From Aliishimia sp963721175 (GTDB taxonomy: Bacteria; Pseudomonadota; Alphaproteobacteria; Rhodobacterales; Rhodobacteraceae): a DNA stretch of 64,000 nt. The position numbers and the translations under genes are program-made. Below the pieces are notes generated by a model. It saw nothing but the letters and a program-made list of their open reading frames with translations, was not told the DNA's origin and ran no database searches. The stretch covers positions 1 to 64,000 of the forward strand of contig CAVRIG010000025.1 of NCBI GenBank assembly GCA_963721175.1, in the 5' to 3' direction. Positions within the stretch are counted from its first letter, which is position 1; the number at the start of each line of letters is the position of its first letter. This document shows, piece after piece, positions 25,243-35,081 of this stretch.

Positions 25243-26251
25243 GCAGCGCCTGGGTCAGCAAGGCTCCGGCGGCGATCGACGCAAGCGCGAGGATGGCGGC
25301 AATCGACAAGGTCGCGATGCCCGACAGGCCCGCACCCACGGTGCACCCGCCAGCCAGGACGCCACCTATCCCCATCAGTACCGCGCCGGCCATGTAGCGT
25401 CCGGTCTGCCCCGGGCTTTCGAAGCTCTGCCAGCGAAAGCTGCCGAAGACCAGGGCGGCCACCAGAGCTCCGGCCAGCACGCCGCCGACCAGCCCGGTGC
25501 CGAATCCCGCCGGGATCGCGGTGCTGGCCACGGTGTAGAACAGCGCTTCGGAGGCCGGAGCGGTAAAGGACAGGCTCTCCATCGCGATCGGGTCGAAATC
25601 GTCATAAAGCACGAAGCCGGTGCCGACCCAGCCGGCGACCGCCAGAAGCCCGATGAACGCGCCGCCCACAAGTGGCAACATGCGGTTGCCAGAGCGCGCC
25701 GCGATCAGCACCGCAGCGCCAGCGATCAGACCGGACCAGAGCCACGCACCGCCCGGGAGCATCGCCAGTGATGCCGCCTCAGCAACGGGAACCGTCACGG
25801 ATCCCACCGCAGTGCGCAGCGGAGACAGAACGCCCTTCAGCGTGGCGTGCGCCACGATTGCGAAGACCACGAGCACGGTCAAAGCACGCAGGTTGCCCGT
25901 TCCGCCCAGCACCGTCAGCCGTGACAGGCAGCCGCGGGTCAGGACCATTCCCGCGCCGAACGCCAGGCCGCCGAGTGCGATGGCCAGAACCGGCAGGTCG
26001 GTCGCCATGAAGCGATGTTCGCCGAAACCGATCAGTCCCGCGGCCACGGCGGCTTGGGTGCCGATCACAGAAACGGCCAAGGCGATGGCCCAGACACCGG
26101 AGGCCTGCTTGCGATCCGCCCCGACAAGAGCACGGCGAAAGCAGAAGCCCGTGCGTTCCGCCAGAATACCGAACGCGACGCCCAAGGCCAATGCCAACCA
26201 GACGCTGGCTTGCGGCGCGGTGATCTCTTCGAAGCCGAAAGTCTCGAACAT
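25178..26251 (-). CDS. YeeE/YedE family thiosulfate/sulfur-compound transporter
   Basis: A 357-residue integral membrane protein with about nine hydrophobic segments. Family members such as TsuA take up thiosulfate through conserved cysteines; here the matching positions are GILAERTGFCFRRALVG, MVLTRGCLSRLTVLGGTGN, and GVLAGGCTVGAGLSGIATLS, in the spacing expected for the two-fold pseudo-symmetric YeeE fold. The C-terminal tail is short and soluble. It is monocistronic here, with its start facing a 300-base gap and its end overlapping the DUF3422 gene. Transport of thiosulfate or a related sulfur species is inferred from family. Confidence 0.88.
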   Translation of the reverse strand: MFETFGFEEITAPQASVWLALALGVAFGILAERTGFCFRRALVGADRKQASGVWAIALAVSVIGTQAAVAAGLIGFGEHRFMATDLPVLAIALGGLAFGAGMVLTRGCLSRLTVLGGTGNLRALTVLVVFAIVAHATLKGVLSPLRTAVGSVTVPVAEAASLAMLPGGAWLWSGLIAGAAVLIAARSGNRMLPLVGGAFIGLLAVAGWVGTGFVLYDDFDPIAMESLSFTAPASEALFYTVASTAIPAGFGTGLVGGVLAGALVAALVFGSFRWQSFESPGQTGRYMAGAVLMGIGGVLAGGCTVGAGLSGIATLSIAAILALASIAAGALLTQALLTRSFGAGGGSSTRPELQPAE

Positions 26252-26550
26252 GGCCTACTTTCCTCTAAGTGGAACGAAATTCCGATTACCGCGCAGATAT
26301 GGTCGCATCAACAGCGCGCCAGCCTGCGATTTGCAGGCGATGCAGAAGATCGTTCCAATACTTGCCTGGAACGAGGGAACGTTTTCGTGCTTGGACCGTC
26401 AGAGCGGAAAACTCAGCTCTGTGTGGGGCGGACACGACGGCGGCTGTCCTTATTTTCGGGTTCAGACGCCGATCGCCGTCCATGCTAACTCGTGCTGCGG
26501 AGCCGACCGGATCGCAAACTCGTTCATTGTTCGAAGTGAGTTTCGCGGCC
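26252..26550. other. intergenic stretch, no gene seen
   Basis: The gap between the YeeE/YedE start and the permease stop contains only stop-rich frames. A 7-bp inverted repeat CGTTCCA/TGGAACG (26351-26357, 26367-26373) has no T-run and I do not call it a terminator. Confidence 0.35.
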
Positions 26551-27516
26551 TCAACGTCCCCGGATGCGGGGATCGAGCGCGTCGCGCAGGCCGTCGCCGA
26601 GGTAGTTCACACTCAGCACCGTGAGAGAAATCGCAATGCCCGGCAGCATCACGCGTTCGGGGAAGCGCTCCATCCGGTCGACCGCGTCGGCCAGCAGCTT
26701 GCCCCAGGTGGGGAAGTCGGACGGGAACCCCACGCCGAGGAAGCTGAGCGCACTTTCGGTGATGATCGCGGTGGCAAGGCCCAGCGTCGCCGACACCATG
26801 ATCGGGGAGAGCACGTTGGGCAGCAGGTGGCGCCGCATGATGGCGCCGTTGGTGGTGCCGATGGACCGCGCGGCCAGGATGAACTCCCGTTCCTTGAGCG
26901 CCAGCACCTCGCCCCGCACGATCCGTGCGGTCTGCATCCAGGAGGTGATGCCGATGATGGCGACGATCAGGATGAACATGCCGCCCTCGGGCCCGAAATT
27001 GGCGCGCAGAGGTTGGCGGAACAGCGTCACCGCGACCAGCAGCAGCGGCAGGATCGGCAGTGACAGCACCAGGTCGGTGAACCGCATCAGCGGCCCGTCA
27101 AGCTTGCGGAAATAGCCCGCGAATACGCCGACGGAGGTCCCGATGAGCAGCGAGATCACCATCGCGGCCCAGCCCACGGCCATCGACGCGCGCCCGCCGG
27201 AGATCATGTTCGCCAGGATGTCGCGGCCCAGCTGGTCGGTGCCCAGGGGATGGGCCCAGCTGACCTTGGCGTCGCCGTCCCAGAGCGCGGTGTAGATCGG
27301 CCGCATGTCCTTGGCGCGGATGTCGAGCTCCTGCGCATCCAGCGTCCAGATGAAGGGGCCGAAGAGCACGGCGAGCGTGATGAAGAGCAGGAAGCCGCCA
27401 CCCAGAACGGCCCCCTTGTGCTTGCGGAACTGATCCCAGACTTCGGCCCACTGACTGCGCGGCGGCTTGGCCGGTTCCTTGTCCTGGAGCGCGCCGTAGA
27501 TGTTCGTGTCAGTCAT
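26551..27516 (-). CDS. peptide/oligopeptide ABC transporter permease, DppC type
   Basis: A 321-residue inner-membrane permease. It starts MTDTNIYGALQDKEPAKPPR with a cytoplasmic N-terminus and one helix (GAVLGGGFLLFITLAVLFGP), then the periplasmic segment ending in HPLGTDQLGRDILANMISGG, the hallmark of DppC/OppC proteins, and five further helices. The ATPase-coupling loop (EAA motif) is AARSIGTTNGAIMRRHLLPN. The ATG overlaps the end of the upstream permease by eight bases, giving translational coupling. It pairs with the DppB-type permease to form the channel. Confidence 0.93.
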   Translation of the reverse strand: MTDTNIYGALQDKEPAKPPRSQWAEVWDQFRKHKGAVLGGGFLLFITLAVLFGPFIWTLDAQELDIRAKDMRPIYTALWDGDAKVSWAHPLGTDQLGRDILANMISGGRASMAVGWAAMVISLLIGTSVGVFAGYFRKLDGPLMRFTDLVLSLPILPLLLVAVTLFRQPLRANFGPEGGMFILIVAIIGITSWMQTARIVRGEVLALKEREFILAARSIGTTNGAIMRRHLLPNVLSPIMVSATLGLATAIITESALSFLGVGFPSDFPTWGKLLADAVDRMERFPERVMLPGIAISLTVLSVNYLGDGLRDALDPRIRGR

Positions 27517-28516
27517 AGCGGATCCTTGGGTCGAGGAGGCCGTAGAGCACGTCGGCGATGATGTTGAAGACCACGATCAGGATGGCGAAGATGAAGGTCA
27601 GCGTCATGACCATTGGCAGGTCGTTGGCGAAGAGCGCGGTGATCAGGAGCTGCCCGATGCCGTTCACCTTGAAGATCACCTCCGTGATGATCGCCCCGCC
27701 GAAGATGTTGGGCACGTTGAGCGCGATCACGGTCACGACCGGGATCATCGAGTTGCGCACCACATGGCTCAGGACGACCTTGCGCTCGCTGAGCCCCTTG
27801 GCCCGTGCGGTGCGCACGTAATCCTGGTTGAGGTTGTCGAGCATCGAGGCCCGCATGAACCGGTTGAGCTGCGCCGTGATCTGCAGCGCCAGCACCGTGA
27901 CCGGCAGAACCATCTGCTGCAGCTGGACGACGAAGCTGTCCCAGCTGTTGACCTCGTGCACGGTGTTGTAGACCGAAGGAAGCCATTCGAGCTGCACCGC
28001 GAAGATCACGATCAGCAGCGGGCCCGTGAAGAACGGCGGTACCGAAAAACCGATCATCGAGATGAAGGTGCCCGCATTGTCGAAGGCCGAATACTGCCGA
28101 TACGCGGAGTAGATGCCGATCGGGATGGCGATGAGGATCGCCACGACATAGGCCACGCCCACGACCCAGAGCGTCTGGGGGATGCGCTGCAGCACGATGT
28201 CCATGACCGGCGAGCGGGTCTGCCAGGAGATGACGCGCAGCTTGCCGTCGGCGAAGTTGGTGCCGAAGATATGATCGAACAGCACCTGCGGCTCGATCCA
28301 GAAGAACTGCACCAGCCATTTCCAGTATTGAATGTAGATCGGCTCCCCAAGGCCCAGGGCCTGCCGCATCCGCTCCTTGACCTCCGGCGGAACCGTCAGG
28401 GGGACCTGCGCCATCGGATCGCCGGGCGCGAGCTGCAGGAGCATGAAGATGGCGAGGCTGATGAAGATGAGCGTCGGAACGGCCAGGACCAGTCTGCGAA
28501 TGGTATAGGTCAGCAT
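27509..28516 (-). CDS. peptide/oligopeptide ABC transporter permease, DppB type
   Basis: A 335-residue permease beginning MLTYTIRRLVLAVPTLIFIS, the typical DppB/OppB start with one helix, followed by the large periplasmic loop and five helices. The family coupling loop is visible as RTARAKGLSERKVVLSHVVRN with NSMIPVVTVIALNVPNIFGG after it. The periplasmic insert (about residues 60-110) is somewhat longer than in E. coli DppB. It is located between the binding-protein gene (123-base gap) and the second permease (overlap). Confidence 0.93.
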   Translation of the reverse strand: MLTYTIRRLVLAVPTLIFISLAIFMLLQLAPGDPMAQVPLTVPPEVKERMRQALGLGEPIYIQYWKWLVQFFWIEPQVLFDHIFGTNFADGKLRVISWQTRSPVMDIVLQRIPQTLWVVGVAYVVAILIAIPIGIYSAYRQYSAFDNAGTFISMIGFSVPPFFTGPLLIVIFAVQLEWLPSVYNTVHEVNSWDSFVVQLQQMVLPVTVLALQITAQLNRFMRASMLDNLNQDYVRTARAKGLSERKVVLSHVVRNSMIPVVTVIALNVPNIFGGAIITEVIFKVNGIGQLLITALFANDLPMVMTLTFIFAILIVVFNIIADVLYGLLDPRIRYD

Positions 28517-28639
28517 GCGCGGCGCCTTTTGCTCGTCCGTCCGGATCCCGGGGGTGGTTCAGAGAGGTACTTGCGGCCGTCTGGACCGGCTTGCGGTGCA
28601 GGGCGCGGGCTCACTGCCGCGCCCTGCACAACGTTGCGG

Positions 28640-30342
28640 TCAGTCGATGCGGTACCAGTCCGCCACGTTCCAGAGTTCGCTGTCCCAGACGTCCAGCACG
28701 ACACCGCCCAGCGAGTTGGCATGGGCCGAAAGACGCCCGCGGTGCACAAGCGGGATCATCCCGCCGTTTCCGACATACATGTCGTTGAGCTCCTTGGCGA
28801 TGCGCGCGCGCTCCTCGGTGCCGGCGGTCTTTGTCAGCGTGTCATGCAGTTCGTCGTATTCCTCCATGCAGAAGCGCGAGATGTTCTCACCCTGCCACTG
28901 GGTTTCCGGACGCGGTGCCTTGTCGCACAGGCCGTTGCCCAGATAGGATTGCGGGTCCGTGCCGTTGAAGGTGTTGGCGTACATCTCGACGTCTGCATAG
29001 AACTTCTGGAAGGTGTCCGGGGAGCCCGGATCGCCGCCGAAGAAGACGGATGCGTCGACGTTGCGCAGTTCGACCTCCATGCCGATCTGTTCCCACCAGT
29101 CCTTGATCAGCGCCTGGAAGTCCTGGCGCACGGCGTTGGTGGATGTCTGGTAGAGGATCGAGAGCGGCACGCCGTCCTTTTCGCGGACGCCGTCACCATC
29201 GGTGTCGACGATGCCGGCCTCGTCCAGAAGCGCTTTCGCCCCTTCGATGTCCTGGGTCGAGCAATCAAAGGTCTCGGAGTCGAAGATGGCCGGCGCCGGC
29301 ACCCAGTTGCAGGTGACTTTCCCTGCCTGGCCGTACCCGATCTCCACCAGCAGCGGCCGATCGATCGCCATCGACATGGCCTGGTAGACGGCCGGGTCGC
29401 GCAGGAACGGGTGCGGATGGGCCGCGGTCGACCGTTCGCCCTCCGGCAGGTTCGGGTCAGGATTGGTCCAGTTCAACCGGATGCCTTCGACCAGCGGGCC
29501 GAAGCCCGCGACCGGCGTGCCCTTGCCGCCTGCTTCCATCTTGGCGATCACGTCGGGTGCGAGCTGCAGGTTCCAGGCATAGTCGAACTCGCCCGTCTCC
29601 ATCACCGCGCGTCCCGCCGCGGTCGCGTCGCCGCCGCCCTTGAAGGTGACGGTTGCGAAGGCCGGCTTGTCCGGGTCACGGTAGTTCTGGTTCGCTTCCA
29701 TGGTGATCACGTCGTTGGGCCGGAATTCGGTCACGACGAAGGGCCCGGTGCCGATGGGGTTGAAGTTCGCTTCCGTGCACTCGGGGGCCTTTGCGCCCAT
29801 GCATTCCTCGAATTGCGCCTTCTGGATGATCGGGCTCTCGCCGCCGACGAACGGACCGTAGGGGAAGGGCGTGGGCTGGCCGAAGTTCACGACGACGGTG
29901 TGCTCGTCCGGGGTCTCGACCGAACTCACGCCTTCGAACTTGGTCTGCTGCGCGCAGCCGCCTTCGGGATGCGTGCAGTAATCATAGGTGAACTTCACGT
30001 CTTCCGAGGTGAAGGGGGTGCCGTCCGACCACGTGATGCCCGGGGTGATCTTCCAGGTGATCTGGGTCAGATCCTCGCTCACGCCACCATTCTCGACGGT
30101 GGGGACCTCATCGACCAGCCAGGGCACGATCTCGCCTGTCTCGTCATAGCGGGCCAGCGGTTCGATGATCATCGACGAGGCTTCGACGTCCTTCGTGCCG
30201 CCCGACAGGAACGGGTTCAGGATCGAGGGCGCCTGCCAGTAGATGATGTTGACATTTCCGTCGCTTGCCACGCTCGGCGAACGCCGCCGGTGCCAGCGCG
30301 GTGGTCGCGATAGCCCCCATGAGCAGGGTCTTCAGTCTCATG
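28640..30342 (-). CDS. peptide ABC transporter substrate-binding protein (SBP family 5), one frameshift
   Basis: A periplasmic binding protein of about 566 residues. The signal peptide MRLKTLLMGAIATTALAPAA starts at 30342 behind AAGGAGTATGAC. The frame changes at about 30275, just after the signal peptide, into the mature domain starting SDGNVNIIYWQAPSILNPFL; deleting one base restores it, so an error is likely. Family-5 motifs include LTQITWKITPGITWSDGTPF (the KpGvkWSDG motif), AMSMAIDRPLLVEIGYG, and AKALLDEAGIVDTDGDGVRE. Paired Cys residues (HPEGGC, EECMG, PECTE) may form disulfides. It delivers peptides or similar solutes to the two permeases downstream. Confidence 0.88.
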
Positions 30343-30564
30343 TCATACTCCTTGTTGGACACGCGAACGTGCCGTTCTCCCTGGGCTCTGTCCATGTCGA
30401 GCCCTTAAGTTGCGATCTGGATGGATCGAGCACCGCTGTACAAGTCTTGGCTTTCAAACGATTTTCGCCAGATCCCCCGAAACCGAATGCCCTCTATCGA
30501 AACAGCTTTTGTAGAAAATGCAAGCACAACCATGGCTGACTGCAGTGAAACCGTGCACTCGCGT

Positions 30565-30594
30565 TTGACAGTGCTGCCGCCTTGGGCGTAGCGT
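30565..30594 (+). promoter_or_regulatory. predicted promoter for the ABC ATPase gene
   Basis: TTGACA (30565-30570), an 18-base spacer and TAGCGT (30589-30594), 28 bases before the ATG at 30623. The -35 is a perfect consensus. It lies in the 280-base divergent region between the ATPase and the binding-protein operon. Confidence 0.55.
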
Positions 30595-30622
30595 CGATCG
30601 ATCAATCCAGGGAGACGCGGGG

Positions 30623-32459
30623 ATGCTCGACGAAACCGGGCCACGGCCGATCGCGCAAATCGACGGCCTTCGGGTCGAGTTCCAGACCAAGGACGGCACC
30701 GTCGTCGGGGTGGAGGACGTGTCCTTCGACATCGGTCCGGGCGAGACTGTCTGCGTGGTCGGCGAAAGCGGATCGGGTAAATCGGTCTCCTCCCTGTCGC
30801 TGATGCGTCTGATCGAATACGGCGGCGGGACGATCGCGGGCGGCCGGCTGCTCTTCGATCGCGAAGGCGAAGGCGTGCTGAACCTCGCCACGGCCGACCA
30901 GGATCTGATGCGCACGATCCGCGGCAACGAGATCGGCATGATCTTCCAGGAGCCGATGACGGCGCTGAACCCGGTCTTCACCGTGGGCCGGCAGCTGACC
31001 GAGGGGCTGCGGCTGCACATGGGAATGAACCAGAGGGCCGCGGAGGCGCGCGCGCTGGAATTGCTGCGACAGGTGCGCATCCCGGAGCCGGAACGACGCC
31101 TGCACCAGTATCCGCACGAATTGTCCGGCGGCATGCGCCAGCGCGTCGTGATCGCGATGGCGCTGGCATGCGAGCCGCGGCTGCTGATCGCGGACGAGCC
31201 CACAACCGCGCTCGACGTGACGATCCAGGCGGAGATCCTGGCGCTGATGGACCGGTTGAAGCGGGAGACCGGCACGGCGGTGATGTTCATCACGCACGAC
31301 ATGGCGGTGGTGGCGCAGATGGCCGACCGGGTGGTGGTCATGTTCCGCGGCAAGAAGGTCGAGGAAGGTCCGGTCGAAGAGATCTTCGAGAACCCGCAGC
31401 ACCCCTATACGAAGGCGCTGCTGGCGGCCGTGCCGAAGCTGGGCGAGATGCGCGGCAAGGCGGCGCCCGAACCGATGAAGCTGTTCGGGCGCGACCAGGG
31501 GTCGATCGAACCCATCCCGGGCACGAACGAAACTCTGCTGACCGTGAAGAACCTCACGACGCGATTTCCGGTCAAGGGCGGGTTCTTTCGCCGCACCGTG
31601 GCGATTCGTTCATGCGGTCGAGGACCTGTCGTTCAAGATCAACAAGGGCCAGACGCTGAGCCTCGTGGGCGAATCGGGCTGCGGGAAGTCCACGGCCGGC
31701 CGGTCGATACTGCGCCTGGTGGAGCCGCAATCGGGCGAGATCGACATCGACGGCAAGGACATCATGGCGCTGTCGCAGAACAAGCTGCGCGAGGCGCGCC
31801 GCGACATGCAGATGATTTTCCAGGATCCCTTTGCCTCCCTCAATCCGCAGATGCCTCTGGCCGATCAGGTCGCCGAGCCGATCCACAATTTCGGCACGCT
31901 GAAGGGCGCCGAGATCGGCAAGCGTATCGAGATGCTGTTCGACCGGGTGGAACTGCCGCGCAGCTTCATGCGCCGGTTTCCGCACGAGCTGTCCGGCGGG
32001 CAGCGGCAACGCGTGGCGATCGCCCGCGCATTGGCGCTGAATCCCAAGCTCATCATCTCCGACGAGGCGGTGAGCGCGCTCGACGTGTCAGCGTGCAGGC
32101 GCAGGTGCTGAACCTGATGATGGAACTGCAGGCGGAGCTGGGCGTGTCCTATCTCTTCATCAGCCATGACATGGCGGTGGTGGAGCGGGTGTCGCATTTC
32201 GTGGGCGTCATGTACCTGGGCCGGATCGTGGAACTGGGGCCGCGCGCAGCGGGTGTTCGAAAATCCGCAGCATCCCTACACGCAGGCGCTGATGAAGGCC
32301 GTGCCGATCGCCGATCCGCGGCAGCGGAAATCGGAGAAGGATCTCAACTTCAAGCCGATCCCGTCGCCGATCCATGGCGTCGACTACGTGGCGGAACCGT
32401 CGGTCTATCGCGAGGTGGAGCCCGGGCACCTGATCCTCGAGACGGATAGCGGGTACTGA
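30623..32459 (+). CDS. fused double ATPase of a peptide ABC transporter (DppD-DppF type), frameshifted
   Basis: Two ABC domains in one chain of about 610 residues. Domain 1 has Walker A GESGSGKSVSS, signature HELSGGMRQRVVIAMALA and Walker B LLIADEPTTALD, and closes with the oligopeptide C-terminal motif NPQHPYTKALLAAVPKLGEM. Domain 2 has Walker A GESGCGKSTAGRS, signature HELSGGQRQRVAIARALA, Walker B LIISDEAVSALD and NPQHPYTQALMKAVP. The ending HGVDYVAEPSVYREVEPGH is typical of GsiA-like fused ATPases. Frame changes at about 31605, 32090 and 32245 break the reading; single extra bases explain two of them, so errors are likely. It energises the permeases encoded divergently. Confidence 0.88.
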
Positions 32460-32491
32460 ACGGATTTCGGCGCGTGTCCGCGCCGACCGGG

Positions 32492-32550
32492 GCGAGGGGG
32501 ACGCTGTCCCCCTCGCGCTCCCCCTGAGGTATTCGAGGACCCAAAGAAGA
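32492..32550. repeat. REP-like intergenic hairpin repeat, copy 2
   Basis: A perfect 11-bp stem GCGAGGGGGAC (32492-32502) / GTCCCCCTCGC (32506-32516) with loop GCT, then the tail with GAGGTATT and GACCCAAAGAAGA as in copy 1 at 23691. It lacks the inverted second tail. It follows the ATPase stop by 32 bases and may terminate or protect that transcript. Confidence 0.7.
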
Positions 32551-32614
32551 GGCTGGTCAACGCGCGTCCGTTCGTTACCCTAGGCACCTGTCATTGGCAC
32601 GAAAGGAGAGCTGT

Positions 32615-33781
32615 TTGAGCGAACGTCTGACACCGCTGGAGATCATGACGAAGCTGATCTCGTTTCCCACCGTATCGCGGGACACGAACCTGCCGCTGAT
32701 CGACTGGGTAGAGGAGTACCTGGCCTCGCACGGGATCGAGTCGCATCGCTGGCCCGATCCGGATCAGCCGGAGAAGGCGGCGCTTTTTGCGCATGTGGGA
32801 CCGTGGGAAGAGGGTGCTGTCGTGCTGTCGGGTCACACCGATGTCGTTCCCGTGGACGGGCAGGAGTGGACCGGCGATCCCTGGACGGTCGAGGAACGGG
32901 ACGGCAGGTATTTCGGGCGCGGCACCTGTGACATGAAGGGCTACGATGCGCTCGCGATCTGGGCGCTGGTCGAAGGACAACACGCCGGGCTGAAGAAACC
33001 GATGCAACTTGCGCTGAGCTTCGACGAGGAAATCGGGTGCACCGGCGCGCCACCGATGATCGAGGCGATGCAGCCGGTTCTGCCCAAGGGATCGGCCGTC
33101 ATCGTTGGGGAGCCCAGCGAGATGCGGGTCGTGACGGGCCACAAGGGCGGACAGGGGTTCCCGACCCATGTCGTGGGATTCGAGGTGCATTCCTCCATCG
33201 CCTACCAGGGGGTGTCCGCGATCCACGAGGCCGCGCGGCTGATCCAGTGGTCGAACGACATGAACGCGTCGGCGGCGGCCGCGGAGCCGTCCGACGTCGC
33301 AGCGATCTTCGATCCGCCCTACACCAGCTGGCATGTCGGGATGATCGAGGGCGGAACGGCGCACAACATCACGGCCAAGGATTGTCGATTCGTTCTGGGG
33401 TTCCGGGCCGTTCCCGACGATGATTTCGCCGCGTTGCGACAGGCCTATCTCGACCGGGTCGAGGCGCTGCGCGCCGATATGCAGGCCGTGCGTCCCGAGG
33501 CTGATATCCGGACCGAAATCATGTTCGACGTCCCGGCGCTGCGCCCCGAGCAGGAGGGCTCGGCCGAGCAGTTGGCGCGCGCGCTGACCGGTGACAACGG
33601 CACCCATGTGGTGAGCTATGGCACTGAGGCGGGCCATTTCCAGACGGCGGGCTATTCCGCCGTTGTTTGCGGTCCCGGCAACATCGCGCAGGCCCATCAG
33701 CCGGACGAGTTCATCACTGTCAAGGAGTTCGAGGCGGGGCATTCGTTCATGAAACAGCTGGTGGCGCGGCTGGCGGCGTGA
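32615..33781 (+). CDS. argE: acetylornithine deacetylase (ArgE-like M20 metallopeptidase)
   Basis: A 388-residue di-zinc amidohydrolase. I take the TTG at 32615 as the start (LSERLTPLEIMTKLISFPTV) because GAAAGGAGAG sits just upstream; a frame extension to 32594 is unlikely. Metal and catalytic motifs: VLSGHTDVVPVDG (His, Asp), RGTCDMKGYDAL (bridging Asp), LSFDEEIGCTGAPPM (catalytic Glu pair), VGEPSEMRVVTGHKG, and the C-terminal zinc His in EFEAGHSFMKQL. ArgE removes acetyl from N-acetylornithine in arginine synthesis. Its position after a peptide-type ABC ATPase also allows a role in breaking down imported acyl-amino acids. Confidence 0.85.
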   Translation: MSERLTPLEIMTKLISFPTVSRDTNLPLIDWVEEYLASHGIESHRWPDPDQPEKAALFAHVGPWEEGAVVLSGHTDVVPVDGQEWTGDPWTVEERDGRYFGRGTCDMKGYDALAIWALVEGQHAGLKKPMQLALSFDEEIGCTGAPPMIEAMQPVLPKGSAVIVGEPSEMRVVTGHKGGQGFPTHVVGFEVHSSIAYQGVSAIHEAARLIQWSNDMNASAAAAEPSDVAAIFDPPYTSWHVGMIEGGTAHNITAKDCRFVLGFRAVPDDDFAALRQAYLDRVEALRADMQAVRPEADIRTEIMFDVPALRPEQEGSAEQLARALTGDNGTHVVSYGTEAGHFQTAGYSAVVCGPGNIAQAHQPDEFITVKEFEAGHSFMKQLVARLAA

Positions 33782-33853
33782 CGCCGCCCGGGCGCCTGCG
33801 GCTACGGGTCGCTGCGCATCGCCAGCCGTAGCGAGGCGCATCCTTCGTGGGTT

Positions 33854-33897
33854 GACGTTCCGAGAGCGGCGACCTTATAAATGAACAAGCGTTCAAT
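33854..33897 (+). promoter_or_regulatory. promoter and palindromic operator of the leucine-degradation operon
   Basis: TTGACG (33854-33859), exactly 17 bases, then TTATAA (33877-33882): a strong sigma-70 promoter. The palindrome TGAAC-AAGC-GTTCA (33884-33897) starts two bases after the -10, over the expected transcription start, where a bound repressor would block initiation. A TetR-type regulator is the likely binder, as for branched-chain amino acid degradation operons in related bacteria; the regulator gene is not in the window. Confidence 0.7.
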
Positions 33898-33916
33898 AAA
33901 TCGGGAGGGGCGCGCG

Positions 33917-35081
33917 ATGTTCATGGGATCCATGCAGTTCGACCTGGGCGAGGACGTGAACGCCCTGCGCGAGATGGTGCACAAGTGGGCGCAGGACCGC
34001 GTGAGGCCCATGGCCGCCGGGATCGACACGTCGAACGAGTTTCCCGCCGAACTCTGGCGCGAAATGGGCGATCTGGGCCTGCTGGGCATTACCGTGCCGG
34101 AGGAATTTGGCGGCGCCGGCATGGGGTATCTTGCCCACGCGGTTGCGGTGGAGGAGATCGCGCGCGCGTCCGCCTCGGTCTCGCTCTCCTATGGCGCGCA
34201 TTCGAACCTGTGCGTCAACCAGATCAAGCTCAACGGGACGGACGAGCAGAAGCGGAAGTACCTGCCGAAGCTGGTCTCCGGCGAGCATGTTGGTGCGCTC
34301 GCCATGTCGGAGGCGGGAGCCGGATCCGACGTGGTGTCGATGAAGCTGAAGGCCGAGAAGCGCAACGACCACTACCGCCTCAACGGCACCAAGTACTGGA
34401 TCACCAACGGGCCGGATGCCGACACGCTGGTGGTCTATGCCAAGACGGATCCCGAGGCGGGTTCGAAGGGGATCACGGCCTTTCTGGTCGAGAAGGAGAT
34501 GACCGGCTTCTCCACAAGTCCGCATTTCGACAAGCTGGGAATGCGCGGGTCCAACACGGCGGAGTTGATCTTCGAGGATGTCGAGGTGCCGTTCGAGAAC
34601 GTGCTGGGCGAGGAGGGGCGCGGCGTGCAGGTGCTGATGTCCGGGCTCGATTACGAACGCGTGGTACTGGCCGCGATCGGTCCGGGGATCATGGCGTCCT
34701 GCATGGACGAGGTCATGCCCTACATGGTGGAGCGCAAGCAGTTCGGCCAGCCGATCGGGACGTTCCAGCTGATGCAGGGCAAGATCGCCGACATGTACAC
34801 GGCGATGAATTCGGCGCGCGCCTATGTCTACGAGGTCGCGAAGGCCTGCGACCGGGGCGACGTCAAGCGCGTCCGATGCGGCGGCGTGCTGCCTTTATGC
34901 CTCCGAACAGGCGATGGTCCAGGCGCACCAGGCGGTGCAGGCGATGGGCGGGGCCGGGTTCCTCAGCGATACGCCTGTGAGCCGGATCTTCCGCGATGCC
35001 AAGCTGATGGAGATCGGGGCCGGCACATCCGAGATCCGGCGGATGCTGATCGGGCGGGAACTGGTCACGGGGATGATGTGA
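33917..35081 (+). CDS. ivd: isovaleryl-CoA dehydrogenase, one frameshift
   Basis: A flavoprotein acyl-CoA dehydrogenase of about 387 residues that oxidises isovaleryl-CoA to 3-methylcrotonyl-CoA and passes electrons to ETF. The start at 33917 (MFMGSMQFDLGEDVNALREM) is chosen because the ATG at 33881 lies inside the promoter -10 region. Motifs: ALAMSEAGAGSDVVSMKL, YWITNGPDADTLVVYAKTD, GMRGSNTAELIFEDVEVP, the catalytic-Glu region LMSGLDYERVVLAAIGPGI, and QAVQAMGGAGFLSDTPVSRI with DAKLMEIGAGTSEIRRMLIG. One extra base near 34873 shifts the frame. Its TGA overlaps the next ATG by one base. Confidence 0.93.

Noticed and set aside
26351..26373. CGTTCCA/TGGAACG inverted repeat as a terminator
   Set aside because: Stem only 7 bp and no T-run; no transcript ends nearby on the appropriate side.
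27500..30313. 937-codon plus-strand frame over the peptide ABC operon
   Set aside because: Antisense shadow of two permeases and the binding protein, caused by high GC at third positions; His/Asp/Arg-rich with no motif.
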